Assembly (NCBI GenBank): GCA_958295665.1
Contig: OY282560.1
Location: forward strand, 265,346,641-265,410,640
Reading direction: 5' to 3'
Length of the DNA stretch: 64,000 nt
From: Tipula vernalis
Lineage: Eukaryota; Arthropoda; Insecta; Diptera; Tipulidae
Shown: positions 56,501 to 64,000 of the stretch, piece by piece
Numbering within the stretch: position 1 is the stretch's first letter
Layout: each line of letters opens with the position of its first letter
Position numbers and translations under genes: made by a program
The notes under the pieces: model-generated
Databases searched by the model: none
What the model was told of the DNA's origin: nothing
What the model saw: the letters and a program-made list of their open reading frames with translations, nothing else

Positions 56501-57859
56501 CGTGCTGGAAGCCAGATGCGCCATGTAGATGCTCTAAGTCGAGAACCAATCGTATTGCTAGTCAAAAATAATGTGTTGAATAGAGTGAAAGCGGCTCAGA
56601 AAGATGATCTTGAATTGAAGACAATTTTCAAACTGCTCGAGGACGGTGAGTATGATAACTATGTTACTAACCGTGATTGCTTATTTAAGGTGGAGAATGG
56701 TGTCTCGCTTTTGGTGGTTCCGAAGAAAATGCAGATGGAAGTCATCAAAATGTGTCATGACCAGGGTCATTTTGCTGTCAAAAAAACGCAAGAACTGGTG
56801 GGTCGGCAGTACTATATCCCCAAACTGGTTCAGAAGATTAAGACGTGCATAATGAATTGTATTAAATGTATAATGGCCGAACGCAAGTCGGGGCGACAAG
56901 AGGGATTCTTGAATCCCTTGCCGAAAGGTGATTTACCATTGGTCACATACCACTTAGATCATCTTGGGAGTTTAGTGGCTACAAAGAAACAGTATCGCTA
57001 CATATTTTGTATTGTAGATGGTTTCTCCAAATTTGTGTGGTTGTATCCCACTAAAACTCTTTCAGCGAAAGAAGTAATTCAGAAAATGGAGTTGCAGAAA
57101 GCCATTTTTGGAAATCCAAAAATCATTGTTGCTGATCGTGGAGGTGCTTTCCGCTCTGCTGAATTTCTGGAGTATTGTGATTCGCAACAAATCAGTTTAC
57201 GAGCAATAACTACGGGAATGCCTACGGGCAACGGTCAAGTCGAGCGTATATTCCGAATTGTTATACCAGCTTTAACAAAACTTGCTCTTGAAGATGCTGA
57301 TAATTGGTATAAACATATTGATAAGTTGCAACGGTACCTTAACAATACATATCAACGTAGTATTGGAATGTCACCTTTCGAGTTGCTGGTGGGTACTAAA
57401 ATGCGCTGTCCAGAAGATATAAAGATGAAAGAAGCTATTGAAGAAGAGTTGGCCGAGGATTTCAATCGCGAGCGGCAGAGTCTGAGGGATGAAGCAAAAC
57501 AAAATATTCAGAAGGTTCAAGACGAGAATAAGCGGACATTCAACAAGCGTCGAAAAAAACCACACAAATATAAGGTCGGTGACTTGGTGATGATTAAGCG
57601 TATTCAATTCAGTGGAGGCAACAAGATTCAAGCTAAATTTCTAGGTCCCTACGATGTAGTAAAGGTGAATGGAAAAGACCGATACAACGTTAACAAGGTT
57701 GGTAAAACAGAGGGTCCTATATTGACTTCTACTAGTGCCGAGAATATGAAACCTTATTATGTTGGGTTGTCCGACGATGATTATGAAGACGATTCTGAAG
57801 ATGATGTTGATGCAGTTCGCGATGAGACAAACAATACTGATGTCATCCGGGCCGGATAA
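53525..57859 (+). CDS. gag-pol: Ty3/Gypsy Gag-Pol polyprotein, intact single frame
   Basis: A 1,444-residue polyprotein from the first in-frame ATG (53525); the frame is open from a GTG at 53375. Order: Lys/Asn-rich start; charged coiled coil (about 65-130); gag core (about 160-330); two CCHC knuckles at 357 and 379 (CFGCGEMNHAGKDC, CYKCNKYGHISRNC); aspartic protease VDSGSDI at 441; reverse transcriptase with Y-L-D-D at 742-745; RNase H (LHTDACKFGLGAILLQ); integrase HHCC finger from His 1078; and catalytic Asp 1145, Asp 1204, Glu 1240 (D,D35E). The C-terminal SH3-like region (VGDLVMIKR) has no chromodomain and ends in an Asp/Glu-rich tail. Gag and Pol are fused with no frameshift or stop, so their ratio must be set otherwise. 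The clade is unassigned. Confidence 0.95.
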   Translation: MGRKRNKNKTNDNDASDFCVKMMNMMKRVINNEDTMGRDSTHVQPHTTASTLQAQSDGSDSNHTYDDKKRSSRDEMIEQLRRENEHLKNSASASQLNDVEQQLKSKDELIRKLRRENESMKNKGNHDATGPRKSIESESSSSSSAITHTIPHQTISMFGFKDAEDSLCKFSGDDDYLIQKFIIDVSEAAECLGWSDKQKLVYAKRLLCGPAKQSLRMTSQIDSWEKLVKFLEDEFGKDTNEALVHKKLMERRKKSNESLKGYLISMREIGASGNVSDEAIIQYCIDGIIDYEPNKAILYGTSNMHDFKKKLGLYEEIKKKASQHNKSISGVNTSSSKPGENTTPQKANRNRRFGLRCFGCGEMNHAGKDCPRKSDGPKCYKCNKYGHISRNCPAVEGAKVLAVHENPNIEETDVQVLCNFSTRKDVVKIEINGSELFALVDSGSDINIMAYNKYRYIGTPKLDENILTFIAAGPQKINTVGRFIANVLIDGEQYETIFHIVQDSVLPVDVIVGRELMNQTITVITPTSITMKKFSPEVCLVHNIEVDLTHINDDNVSNEVKRMIINYNPNNKTLNSNIELKLTLKDEKPIAQNPRRLSPMELVIVRNQVSEWLNEGVIQPSSSDYASPVVLTNKKDGSKRLCIDYRRLNEVVVKDRFPLPLIEDEIIKIQGAKYFTTLDLRNGFFHVPIAKDSQKYTAFVTPFGLYEFLRAPFGLCNSPAVFMRFIVNIFRDLCTKGVVCVYLDDLIVPAKTIEEALEKLNSVLRVSEQNGLHIKWSKCQFLRLSVEYLGYQVAGGTIKPSEAKTQAIRKFSVPKNLKKLQSFLGLTGYFRKFVEGYAMIVRPLTNLLSKDVEFHFGPEQATSFEKIKGLLVNHPVLKIYCMEAETELHTDACKFGLGAILLQKSVDDQQFHPVYYFSKKTTSCQERYCSYELEVLAIVTALKKFRVYLLGLNFKIVTDCAAFKGTMERRELTSRIAGWAMHLQEFDYVLEHRAGSQMRHVDALSREPIVLLVKNNVLNRVKAAQKDDLELKTIFKLLEDGEYDNYVTNRDCLFKVENGVSLLVVPKKMQMEVIKMCHDQGHFAVKKTQELVGRQYYIPKLVQKIKTCIMNCIKCIMAERKSGRQEGFLNPLPKGDLPLVTYHLDHLGSLVATKKQYRYIFCIVDGFSKFVWLYPTKTLSAKEVIQKMELQKAIFGNPKIIVADRGGAFRSAEFLEYCDSQQISLRAITTGMPTGNGQVERIFRIVIPALTKLALEDADNWYKHIDKLQRYLNNTYQRSIGMSPFELLVGTKMRCPEDIKMKEAIEEELAEDFNRERQSLRDEAKQNIQKVQDENKRTFNKRRKKPHKYKVGDLVMIKRIQFSGGNKIQAKFLGPYDVVKVNGKDRYNVNKVGKTEGPILTSTSAENMKPYYVGLSDDDYEDDSEDDVDAVRDETNNTDVIRAG

Positions 57860-57875
57860 CATAGCAGGATGGCCG

Positions 57876-58074
57876 TGTAGAAAGAGAAGAGAACAAAAAT
57901 AATAAAACTAAAAAAATAAAAAAAGCTATAGAGCCAAGCGTAATTTATTATTTAATTATTGAGTCAGTAGTAAAAAGTCAATTACGTGAATCACATTATA
58001 TTATATAAATAAATTGTTTTGTTTAAATCTTAAATTCCTGGTGCGTTTAAATTAAATAGTAGCAGAAGTCTACA
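57876..58074 (+). repeat. Gypsy 3' LTR (199 bases)
   Basis: Starts only 17 bases after the pol stop codon. Identical to the 5' LTR as read. The preceding bases (GCAGGATGGCCG) make a poor polypurine tract. Confidence 0.95.
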
Positions 58075-58124
58075 TATATATATATATATATAATATAATA
58101 TATATGTATATTGTATATACATAC

Positions 58125-58525
58125 TTTCTTCGAATGGGACTGCTTGTTCATCCGTTGCAGACATAGGAGACCATGGTTCATCTGGAGGGACATCAGAACT
58201 CGATGCATTAGTTGGCTCTTCGATGTTACCAAAAATTTCAAATACATATTTATACACAATTAATTATTAACTCCTTTATAATCACCGAGGATACACACCT
58301 TCTGTAAAATTACAAAATTAATTGTAAAAAGTGGCAATTTCACCATAATTTGCTTTCACAATTTTACCGCCTGTAAAACATTTTATTTTAATTAAATTTT
58401 ATTAACAATATTTTTGAAATATTGTACTTACTATTGGTGTTCTATAGTAAAACAAGCCCGTCTTCGAGCATGACTTCGTTGTTGGTGCCCAACAAAACTG
58501 TGAAATCGTTTAAATTAATTTCCAT
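58125..58525 (-). pseudogene. Harbinger 1 Myb/SANT gene, 5' exons beyond the Gypsy
   Basis: Minus strand. The ATG at 58523-58525 opens MEINLNDFTVLLGTNNEVM and meets a TAG soon after, so the first splice is unclear. The next exon (to 58125) reads YVFEIFGNIEEPTNASS, then PPDEPWSPMSATDEQAVPFEE, with donor GTATGT at 58124-58119. Joining to the exon at 52483 keeps frame across the Gypsy-containing intron. Confidence 0.6.
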
Positions 58526-59083
58526 TTTTATTTGACAAACTAGCACAAATTGAAATCAAATGCTAAACAAATTGTATTTGACATTTCAATATGGCGGAAA
58601 TCGTAAAAATCAAAACAAATCACCAATACAATGAAAAAAAAATTGATATATTTTTCGTATTCTATTGGGACACGAATATTTAGATTTTTTGAAAAAGTCA
58701 ATAGAAAACGACATTAAATTCCGGGTTATTTTTTATTAAATTTAAATCGCTACGAAATGTCTTTATCAAGACAAGACGCGAGAGATTTATTAAATAGAGA
58801 TCTTGAAACGCTAATTAGCGTCGTATTTAAAAAATTAAAATTGGCGTCTAACAACTCGACGATTTGCGGTCAACCCAGCCAACCGAAATAGACAGCGACA
58901 AGGGTATTATAATAGCCTGGTCGCGGAACTTCGGTTAATTGATACCGAAAGTATTGAAAACTTCCATCGAATGAGCGCTACAGCATTCGATGAGTTACTT
59001 GCCATCGTTGGACCTTCAGTTAAAAAGATTGACTTTGGAAAGAGCACCATCAGTGCAGGTCAACGTTTATCGTTAACCATTTG

Positions 59084-60016
59084 GTAAATATTGATGAAAA
59101 TATTTATTTTCTGTAGAAACAATACATAATTAATTTTTATGTTTGTAACGAATTTCGTATATTTTGTAGAGTGTGAGTAAGCTTGCCAATTCATAGAAAG
59201 AAAAAAAAAGCCTTTAAATTTTAAAGTATGGTGCTATTTCGCACACTGTATATGAAACGGCAAGAACGAGTTGTAGGGTTTAAATAAATAACAAAAAAAA
59301 AATCGATATTCAATCAATCAATACAATACAAGTAAAGCAAATAAAGAAAAAAAAAAAACAAGAAATAACCGATAAACCGGGAGATTTGGATCGATATAAA
59401 AACGGAAAAAATAAAAATATGGGAGAGTTTTGGCAAATTTCGAACGAAATGGTTGGGAAAATAAAAAAAGATTGAAAAATTAGGAAATTAAAAAAAAGTA
59501 AAGTTTAAAAACAAGAAAAGAAATACCGAGATAAATACAAAATTAAAATCCAAAAACAAAAAAAAAGTGAAACTATTAAGTCAAATAAAGTAACTTAATA
59601 AAACTTAAATGAATAATTTTTTTTATTTTATAAAAACTTGTTACTATAATTAATAAATAAGTAAACTAAAATAAAACTAAGAAAATAGTAATCGATGAAT
59701 AAAGTATAATAAATAATAATATTAAGTGTAAATGATTATGTAAATTATATGTTTAAAATAAAATCATGAAAATTTAATCAAGCGAGTTATAATTAAAACA
59801 AAAATTCGTCCAACATAAATTACCACCATTACAATTGATCCATGAGACAGTCCGTTGTGATATTCGCTTTTGGTGTTATGAGTTCATAGTGAAAATTCCA
59901 ATATTTGGTAATCATCTTTACGTTCAATAAAATAGTCAGTGAATGTTATTATTTAAAGAAAGCGAAATAAATATCATCGATAGTGCATCGTTTATCAACA
60001 CCGCTTATAACATAAA

Positions 60017-60073
<57 letters not shown>

Positions 60074-60690
60074 TAGAGTTAAATAAAAATCATCATTGAA
60101 GACACATATAGATGAACAGGATGATAGTTGTACCGGAGGATAATCAATGAAGGTCATCATCAACATACATCAATATTTTTGGGTGACGTAGAATTTTATT
60201 GTACATTATTATTATTTCATGTTACTATTAGAATTTTCTTTTATCAGTGTTAGTATTTAACTTAAGTACATATAATTTTTTTAGTTAATGGTTCATTTTG
60301 TTGTTGGATTTTAAATTCTTTTTACGGTGAGCGAAGAAGCGTTTGTCATATGCAATCATTTTTGTTTCTCCTTTGCCGTGTGATATGATTCCAATATAAA
60401 AAATGATGGCGTAATCGGTCTTCGTATAGTGGGATGATTGTGGAAGCCGGATATTTTTACTTGACCTTAACAAAACCGTGACCAGTTTTTTTTTTAATTT
60501 ATTCTTGCACACTTAAATTTAAAGATTTATTGTACAATGGCTTTCTGCATCGTGTGTATTAAAAGAACCTGCCTAGCCGCTGATAGCTACCCGCTACTAG
60601 AAGTGTGCCACATGATGTCGAAGTTGGCCCAAAGCCATACGTTACATGTTATATATTTACAATGTTATTTTGCCAGTGGGGACCAGTTAC
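59084..60690. other. 1.6 kb insert/intron splitting the Harbinger 2 transposase
   Basis: A+T-rich (A-rich at 59200-59800), with a TA repeat at about 60010-60071. Bounded by a GTAAAT donor on the left. On the right is a 13-base duplicated sequence TGCCAGTGGGGAC (60669-60681 and 60693-60705) whose second copy belongs to the transposase. No coding family is recognised. HARBI1-type genes usually have no large intron here, so an unrecognised insertion is possible. Confidence 0.5.
60010..60071. repeat. (TA)n microsatellite
   Basis: About 60 bases of mostly pure TA inside the 1.6 kb insert. Confidence 0.9.
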
Positions 60691-61611
60691 CTTGCCAGTG
60701 GGGACAGTATGGTTCCCATAGGAAAATATGGATATCGTATTGGTCAAAGTACTACCTCTCAAATAATTAGAGAGACCTGTACTAAATTGTGGGAAGTTTT
60801 AATAAATACTGTTTTCCCGACACCAAGCTCTACGATGTGGAAAGATATTGCAAATGAGTTTCAAGAGCAATGAAATTTCCGACATTGCTTAGGAGGCATG
60901 GATGGGAAGGACGTGGTTATTCAAGTAACTACTTTATTTACAATTTTGGTAAAGTTGTTATACACGGTGGTGTTGATCTAAATCTGCCACCACCAGAAAA
61001 TCTTTCGGACAACAAAATTTACCCCTACGTTTTTGATGGAGACGAAGCGTTCCCTCTGCTTCGCAACTTAACGCGACCATATCCAGGTCGAAATACGTCA
61101 CGTCTACAAACCGATAAAAGTGCATTTAACTACAGGCTATCTCGAGCCCGTAGAGTAGTCGAGAATGCCTTTGGAATCCTTGCGAGTAGATGGTGCTTTT
61201 ATAGAAGACCCATTTTGGACAGTAAAACTACAATGCTAGCTATAATAAAAGTAGCTGTGGTCTTACACAATTGGTTAATATACAAACGAATTCGGGAATA
61301 TGTTAGTATCGACTTGGTATTGGCGAAACACATCGACCTGAATTGTGCCGTGAAGAAGAGAACTCCGGCATGGCAGAATTTTCAACGCGTTGGGTCAAAC
61401 AATTATAGTAGTACAGCTGTACAGGTTAGGGACCAATTTAAAGTATATTTAAATGCATCCGATGCTCTCCCCTGGCAGTACACAACAACACACTAAAAAC
61501 CAATTTTGATTTTAAATTATTTTTATTAATTCAATAATTGATGTAAATAAGTATATATAATAATATAAAATTCAAAATAAATTCATAAATGTAAATAAAA
61601 ACGAAATAAAA

Positions 61612-62945
61612 CTAATAAACATGAAAAATAAATGAATATAATATTTTACTAAATTCGTGAATAAGTTCCGTCTGTTCCGTTAAAGGCCAGTTGCTAAAAT
61701 CTCCGCTTAACTTTTCCGTGAAACTTACTAATAAACACGGTTTTTTTACCCGATGAATCATACTTCTGTGCTCTTGGATATTTCTTAACACTTGCTTCAT
61801 TACCGGCTCACTGTCTTTTTTTTCCTTTTTTCTAGCTGGTTCTTCCGTGGCGGGGGCTTCTTTCGCTTTTTCAGGTTGAACATTTTCCGTCATGTCCTCT
61901 TCAAATAACTCGAAGGCTGTTTCTTGAGTTTTGCCAACTTCCGATGTGCCCTTCTAAAGGGTTACCTCATATGTTTTTAGGTCGAACATAGTCGGCTCTT
62001 TCTCGGAACTTGGCGGGATGAAGTTCCTTTCGATTGGTCTGAAATAACATTTATAATTAGATTTATAATTTACTTCTTTATTTGTAAATGTAATGTCGAT
62101 GTGCTAAAGTTGTACATAGAGTTGTTCGTCAAATATGGATGCGGGGCCTCAACAGTGATGGATGAGTAACGCCACTCAAAAGTGTGTTAAGTCTCAATTA
62201 TGGGTCCCTTTGTAGTATGTGAAGTTGTCGTCATGATGTCTGTAATAAGATATAATAATCATGCTGAATAATTGCTGTTCTGATTGTTTCTGTAAATGTG
62301 AGTCCAGAAAAGCGAAAGATATATAGGAGTCGATCATGTGGAGGTTCGAACACTGAAGAACGGGTACCCATTTGGATAAATATACTCAAGAACATTAAAT
62401 ACGATTTCCCAAATATGAAACGTAACGATAGTGGCACTTACTATTTATTGCCCAAAGTTTAGGTAGAGAACGACTTGGAATTTTCATTTTATCTAACCCA
62501 ACGAGAAACATTTTCCTGACATCGGAACTGAATAAGCCATTGCACTACCTGCGAAAGTCAATTCCAACCAATTAAAAGTAACAATAAAGCATTTTTATTA
62601 AAAATGTAATAATAACTAGTACAGTTTATAACTGTGTAAACGTAACTTACTCTATTATTATTTGGTATTTTAAAAAGTTTAACGACCTCACCAGCGACGC
62701 GTCTCTTGGCTTGAAAATGCCCGCACTTCCACTTTTGGAGCTTTAGTAATTTTACGTACTTTGCACGTATAATTTTCCACCGCTTCTTGCATAGTTCCGA
62801 TGAAACTCCAAGCTGTTCTCCAATTTAGCCCCAAATGACCGCTTTTAGAGCAGTGTTTTTATAATTAAAATGCTCCATGTGGTATAAAAATTCTCTACCC
62901 TCCTTTCGGGCTTCCTCGATGATTCTGTCTTCTAAATCAGCCATT
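61612..62945 (-). pseudogene. Harbinger 2 MADF-type DNA-binding protein
   Basis: Minus strand. The ATG at 62943-62945 begins MADLEDRIIEEARKEGREFL, then NYKNTALKAVIWG, TAA, IGEQLGVSSELCKKRWKIIRA, the three-helix MADF fold (Lys-Asn, Trp, CKKRWK landmarks). A nonsense codon replaces the usual residue after the WG. Later pieces (62040-61900, then 61893-61612) are a Pro/Glu/Ser/Thr linker (ETAFELFEED, ENVQPEKAKEAPATEE), a basic KKEKKDSEP, and a C-terminal helical region (FTEKLSGDFSNWPLTEQTELI) like that of other MADF Harbinger partners. Exon joints in 62040-62690 are not clear. It is convergent with the transposase, as usual for this family. Confidence 0.65.
62046..62640. other. Intronic/unassigned part of Harbinger 2
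   Basis: Between the MADF exon and the C-terminal exons. No recognised coding. Confidence 0.3.
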
Positions 62946-63400
62946 CTTAAAACAATCAAACTAATTGTAATTTAAATCTAACTAAAACCAAGTTTACATT
63001 AATTCAAATAAATTCGCCTTGCACAAAAAATTCAAAAATTCTTGAAACTACCTATTCTGAATTGTTTGTGCAAGATAAATTTTGATTGCATCGTAAGATC
63101 AAATCAACACAACTTACAATTTTCGTTAAATTTTGTAATTTAAAAACAAATAATTTTTATTGTTGAATATCGTTTATTACCGAACAAAAAATCAAATTTG
63201 TTTCCTAAATCGAAGCATCAGAAATAAGCAAAAAAATGGGGGAAAAATAGCTCATAATACATATTTTTTTGTTATGGTTATGTTGGTTTTCTACGGATAT
63301 TTTGCTAAATGTTGAAATAATTTTAACTCGAGAGGAGAAATAGGGGAATATATATTCGGTCACATGATAATATTTGAGTAATTTCATTGGATGAATGACC
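62946..63400. other. Harbinger 2 right subterminal region
   Basis: Upstream (promoter side) of the MADF gene and inside the right inverted repeat. No gene is seen. Confidence 0.35.
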
Positions 63401-63448
63401 GGATTCAGATTGTACGGATTTATATCCATACTCGTGCAGTGACCTTTA

Positions 63449-64000
63449 CAATTTTTTAGTCTGTTTTACGTCTAAAACTTCAGTTACATTTTTTACTACA
63501 GCTAATCTAGTACTCTTTCTTTTAATCATTTGAACAATATGTCAAAACATAAATTGTCAATGCATCTAGGGGTAATTATTTACATGAATTCGTATATAAA
63601 ATCATTCTAATGTTGTTTACCAGTTACAACAGAGAGTAGCGAAAGAATAGAAAACGAGTAGAAAGATCTGTCAAAAAGACAGTTTTTTGACATTTCAAAT
63701 GGAACATACAAAAAAATATTTTTAAATGGCTTTCAATATATGTACGTATTAATTGTCAAATTACTATTCCGACAATTATCCGTCAATTTTGTTGATGTAA
63801 ATTAGTTAGAGTAGTTTGATACTCCGTCAATTTAGACGGAATTCAAGGTGGCCGATTGGAGTAGCTTTAGAGTAGAGAAGTGGAAAACCTCCTTTGATTT
63901 TCGGTTGCTACCAAACATTATGTTCCTGATTTTCGGTTGCTATAATACATTATTACCAAACAATGTTCCCTCTTTAAAAAATTATTCAACTTTTACCAAA
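63449..64000. other. Spacer to window end
   Basis: A+T-rich. A short hairpin CCGTC/GACGG at 63824-63839 resembles the Helitron terminal hairpin but lacks a following CTRR. A TTTTCGGTTGCTA motif is repeated near 63898 and 63931. No gene is seen. Confidence 0.35.

Larger units (their letters stand above)
58757..61496 (+). pseudogene. Harbinger 2 HARBI1-like transposase, split and decayed
   Basis: Exon 1 has an ATG at 58757 (MSLSRQDARDLLNRDLETLI), an early frameshift near 58840, then RLTTRRFAVNPANR, GYYNSLVAELRLIDTESIENF, FDELLAIVG and ISAGQRLSLTI, ending at a GTAAAT donor (59084). After about 1.6 kb it resumes at about 60690 with YLASGDSM, YRIGQSTTSQIIRETC, and Asp in GGMDGKDVVIQ (60898). A deletion and frame change lead to the frame 60870-61496: LNLPPPENLSD, Asp in FDGDEAFPLLRNL (GDEAFPL), NYRLSRARRVVENAFGIL with the catalytic Glu, ASRWCFYRRPI and VAVVLHNW. 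It is dead through frameshifts and the internal deletion. Confidence 0.8.

Noticed and set aside
63824..63839. Second Helitron terminus
   Set aside because: The hairpin CCGTC/GACGG resembles 6440-6455 but no CTRR follows.

Overview
This window looks like non-genic, repeat-filled chromosomal DNA from an insect, most likely a higher fly. The evidence is its strong A+T richness, very short introns (about 60-70 bases) and the set of transposon families present. This assignment is inference; no host gene, rRNA, tRNA or CRISPR array could be supported. Almost every recognisable coding stretch belongs to a mobile element, and most are broken.

Left part (1-17 kb): a BEL/Pao RNase H scrap; two tRNA-derived SINE-like pieces; a Helitron with a Rep/helicase gene and a textbook 3' terminus (hairpin, CTAG, then T); a CACTA-like transposase relic; and a decayed BEL/Pao element with both LTRs and a tRNA-Tyr primer site. 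Its integrase is split by a 5'-truncated CR1/Jockey-type LINE with a 7-base target duplication.

Middle part (18-48 kb): a decayed PIF/Harbinger element (Myb-like gene plus transposase); several foldback or MITE-like elements; a PHD-finger LINE; solo LTRs of one family in both orientations; a hAT relic; and a second BEL/Pao element, minus strand and 5'-truncated. Between about 42.6 and 47.0 kb two similar LTRs bracket a region with no pol gene. That region holds a foldback-like element with a 54-base-arm palindrome, and inside that an R1-clade (Waldo-like) LINE embedded in GT repeats. A BEL gag fragment with tandem-repeat arrays follows.

Right part (48.95-63.45 kb): the most striking structure is a four-element nest. 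An outer Harbinger element (45-base inverted ends, TTA duplication, HARBI1-like transposase plus MADF-type gene) contains a LINE fragment and a complete second Harbinger element (17-base perfect inverted ends, TTA duplication). The second Harbinger in turn contains, within an intron of its Myb-like gene, a full-length Ty3/Gypsy element with identical 199-base LTRs and a single uninterrupted gag-pol frame. The nesting gives a clear relative age order, and the Gypsy is the youngest and apparently recently mobile element in the window.
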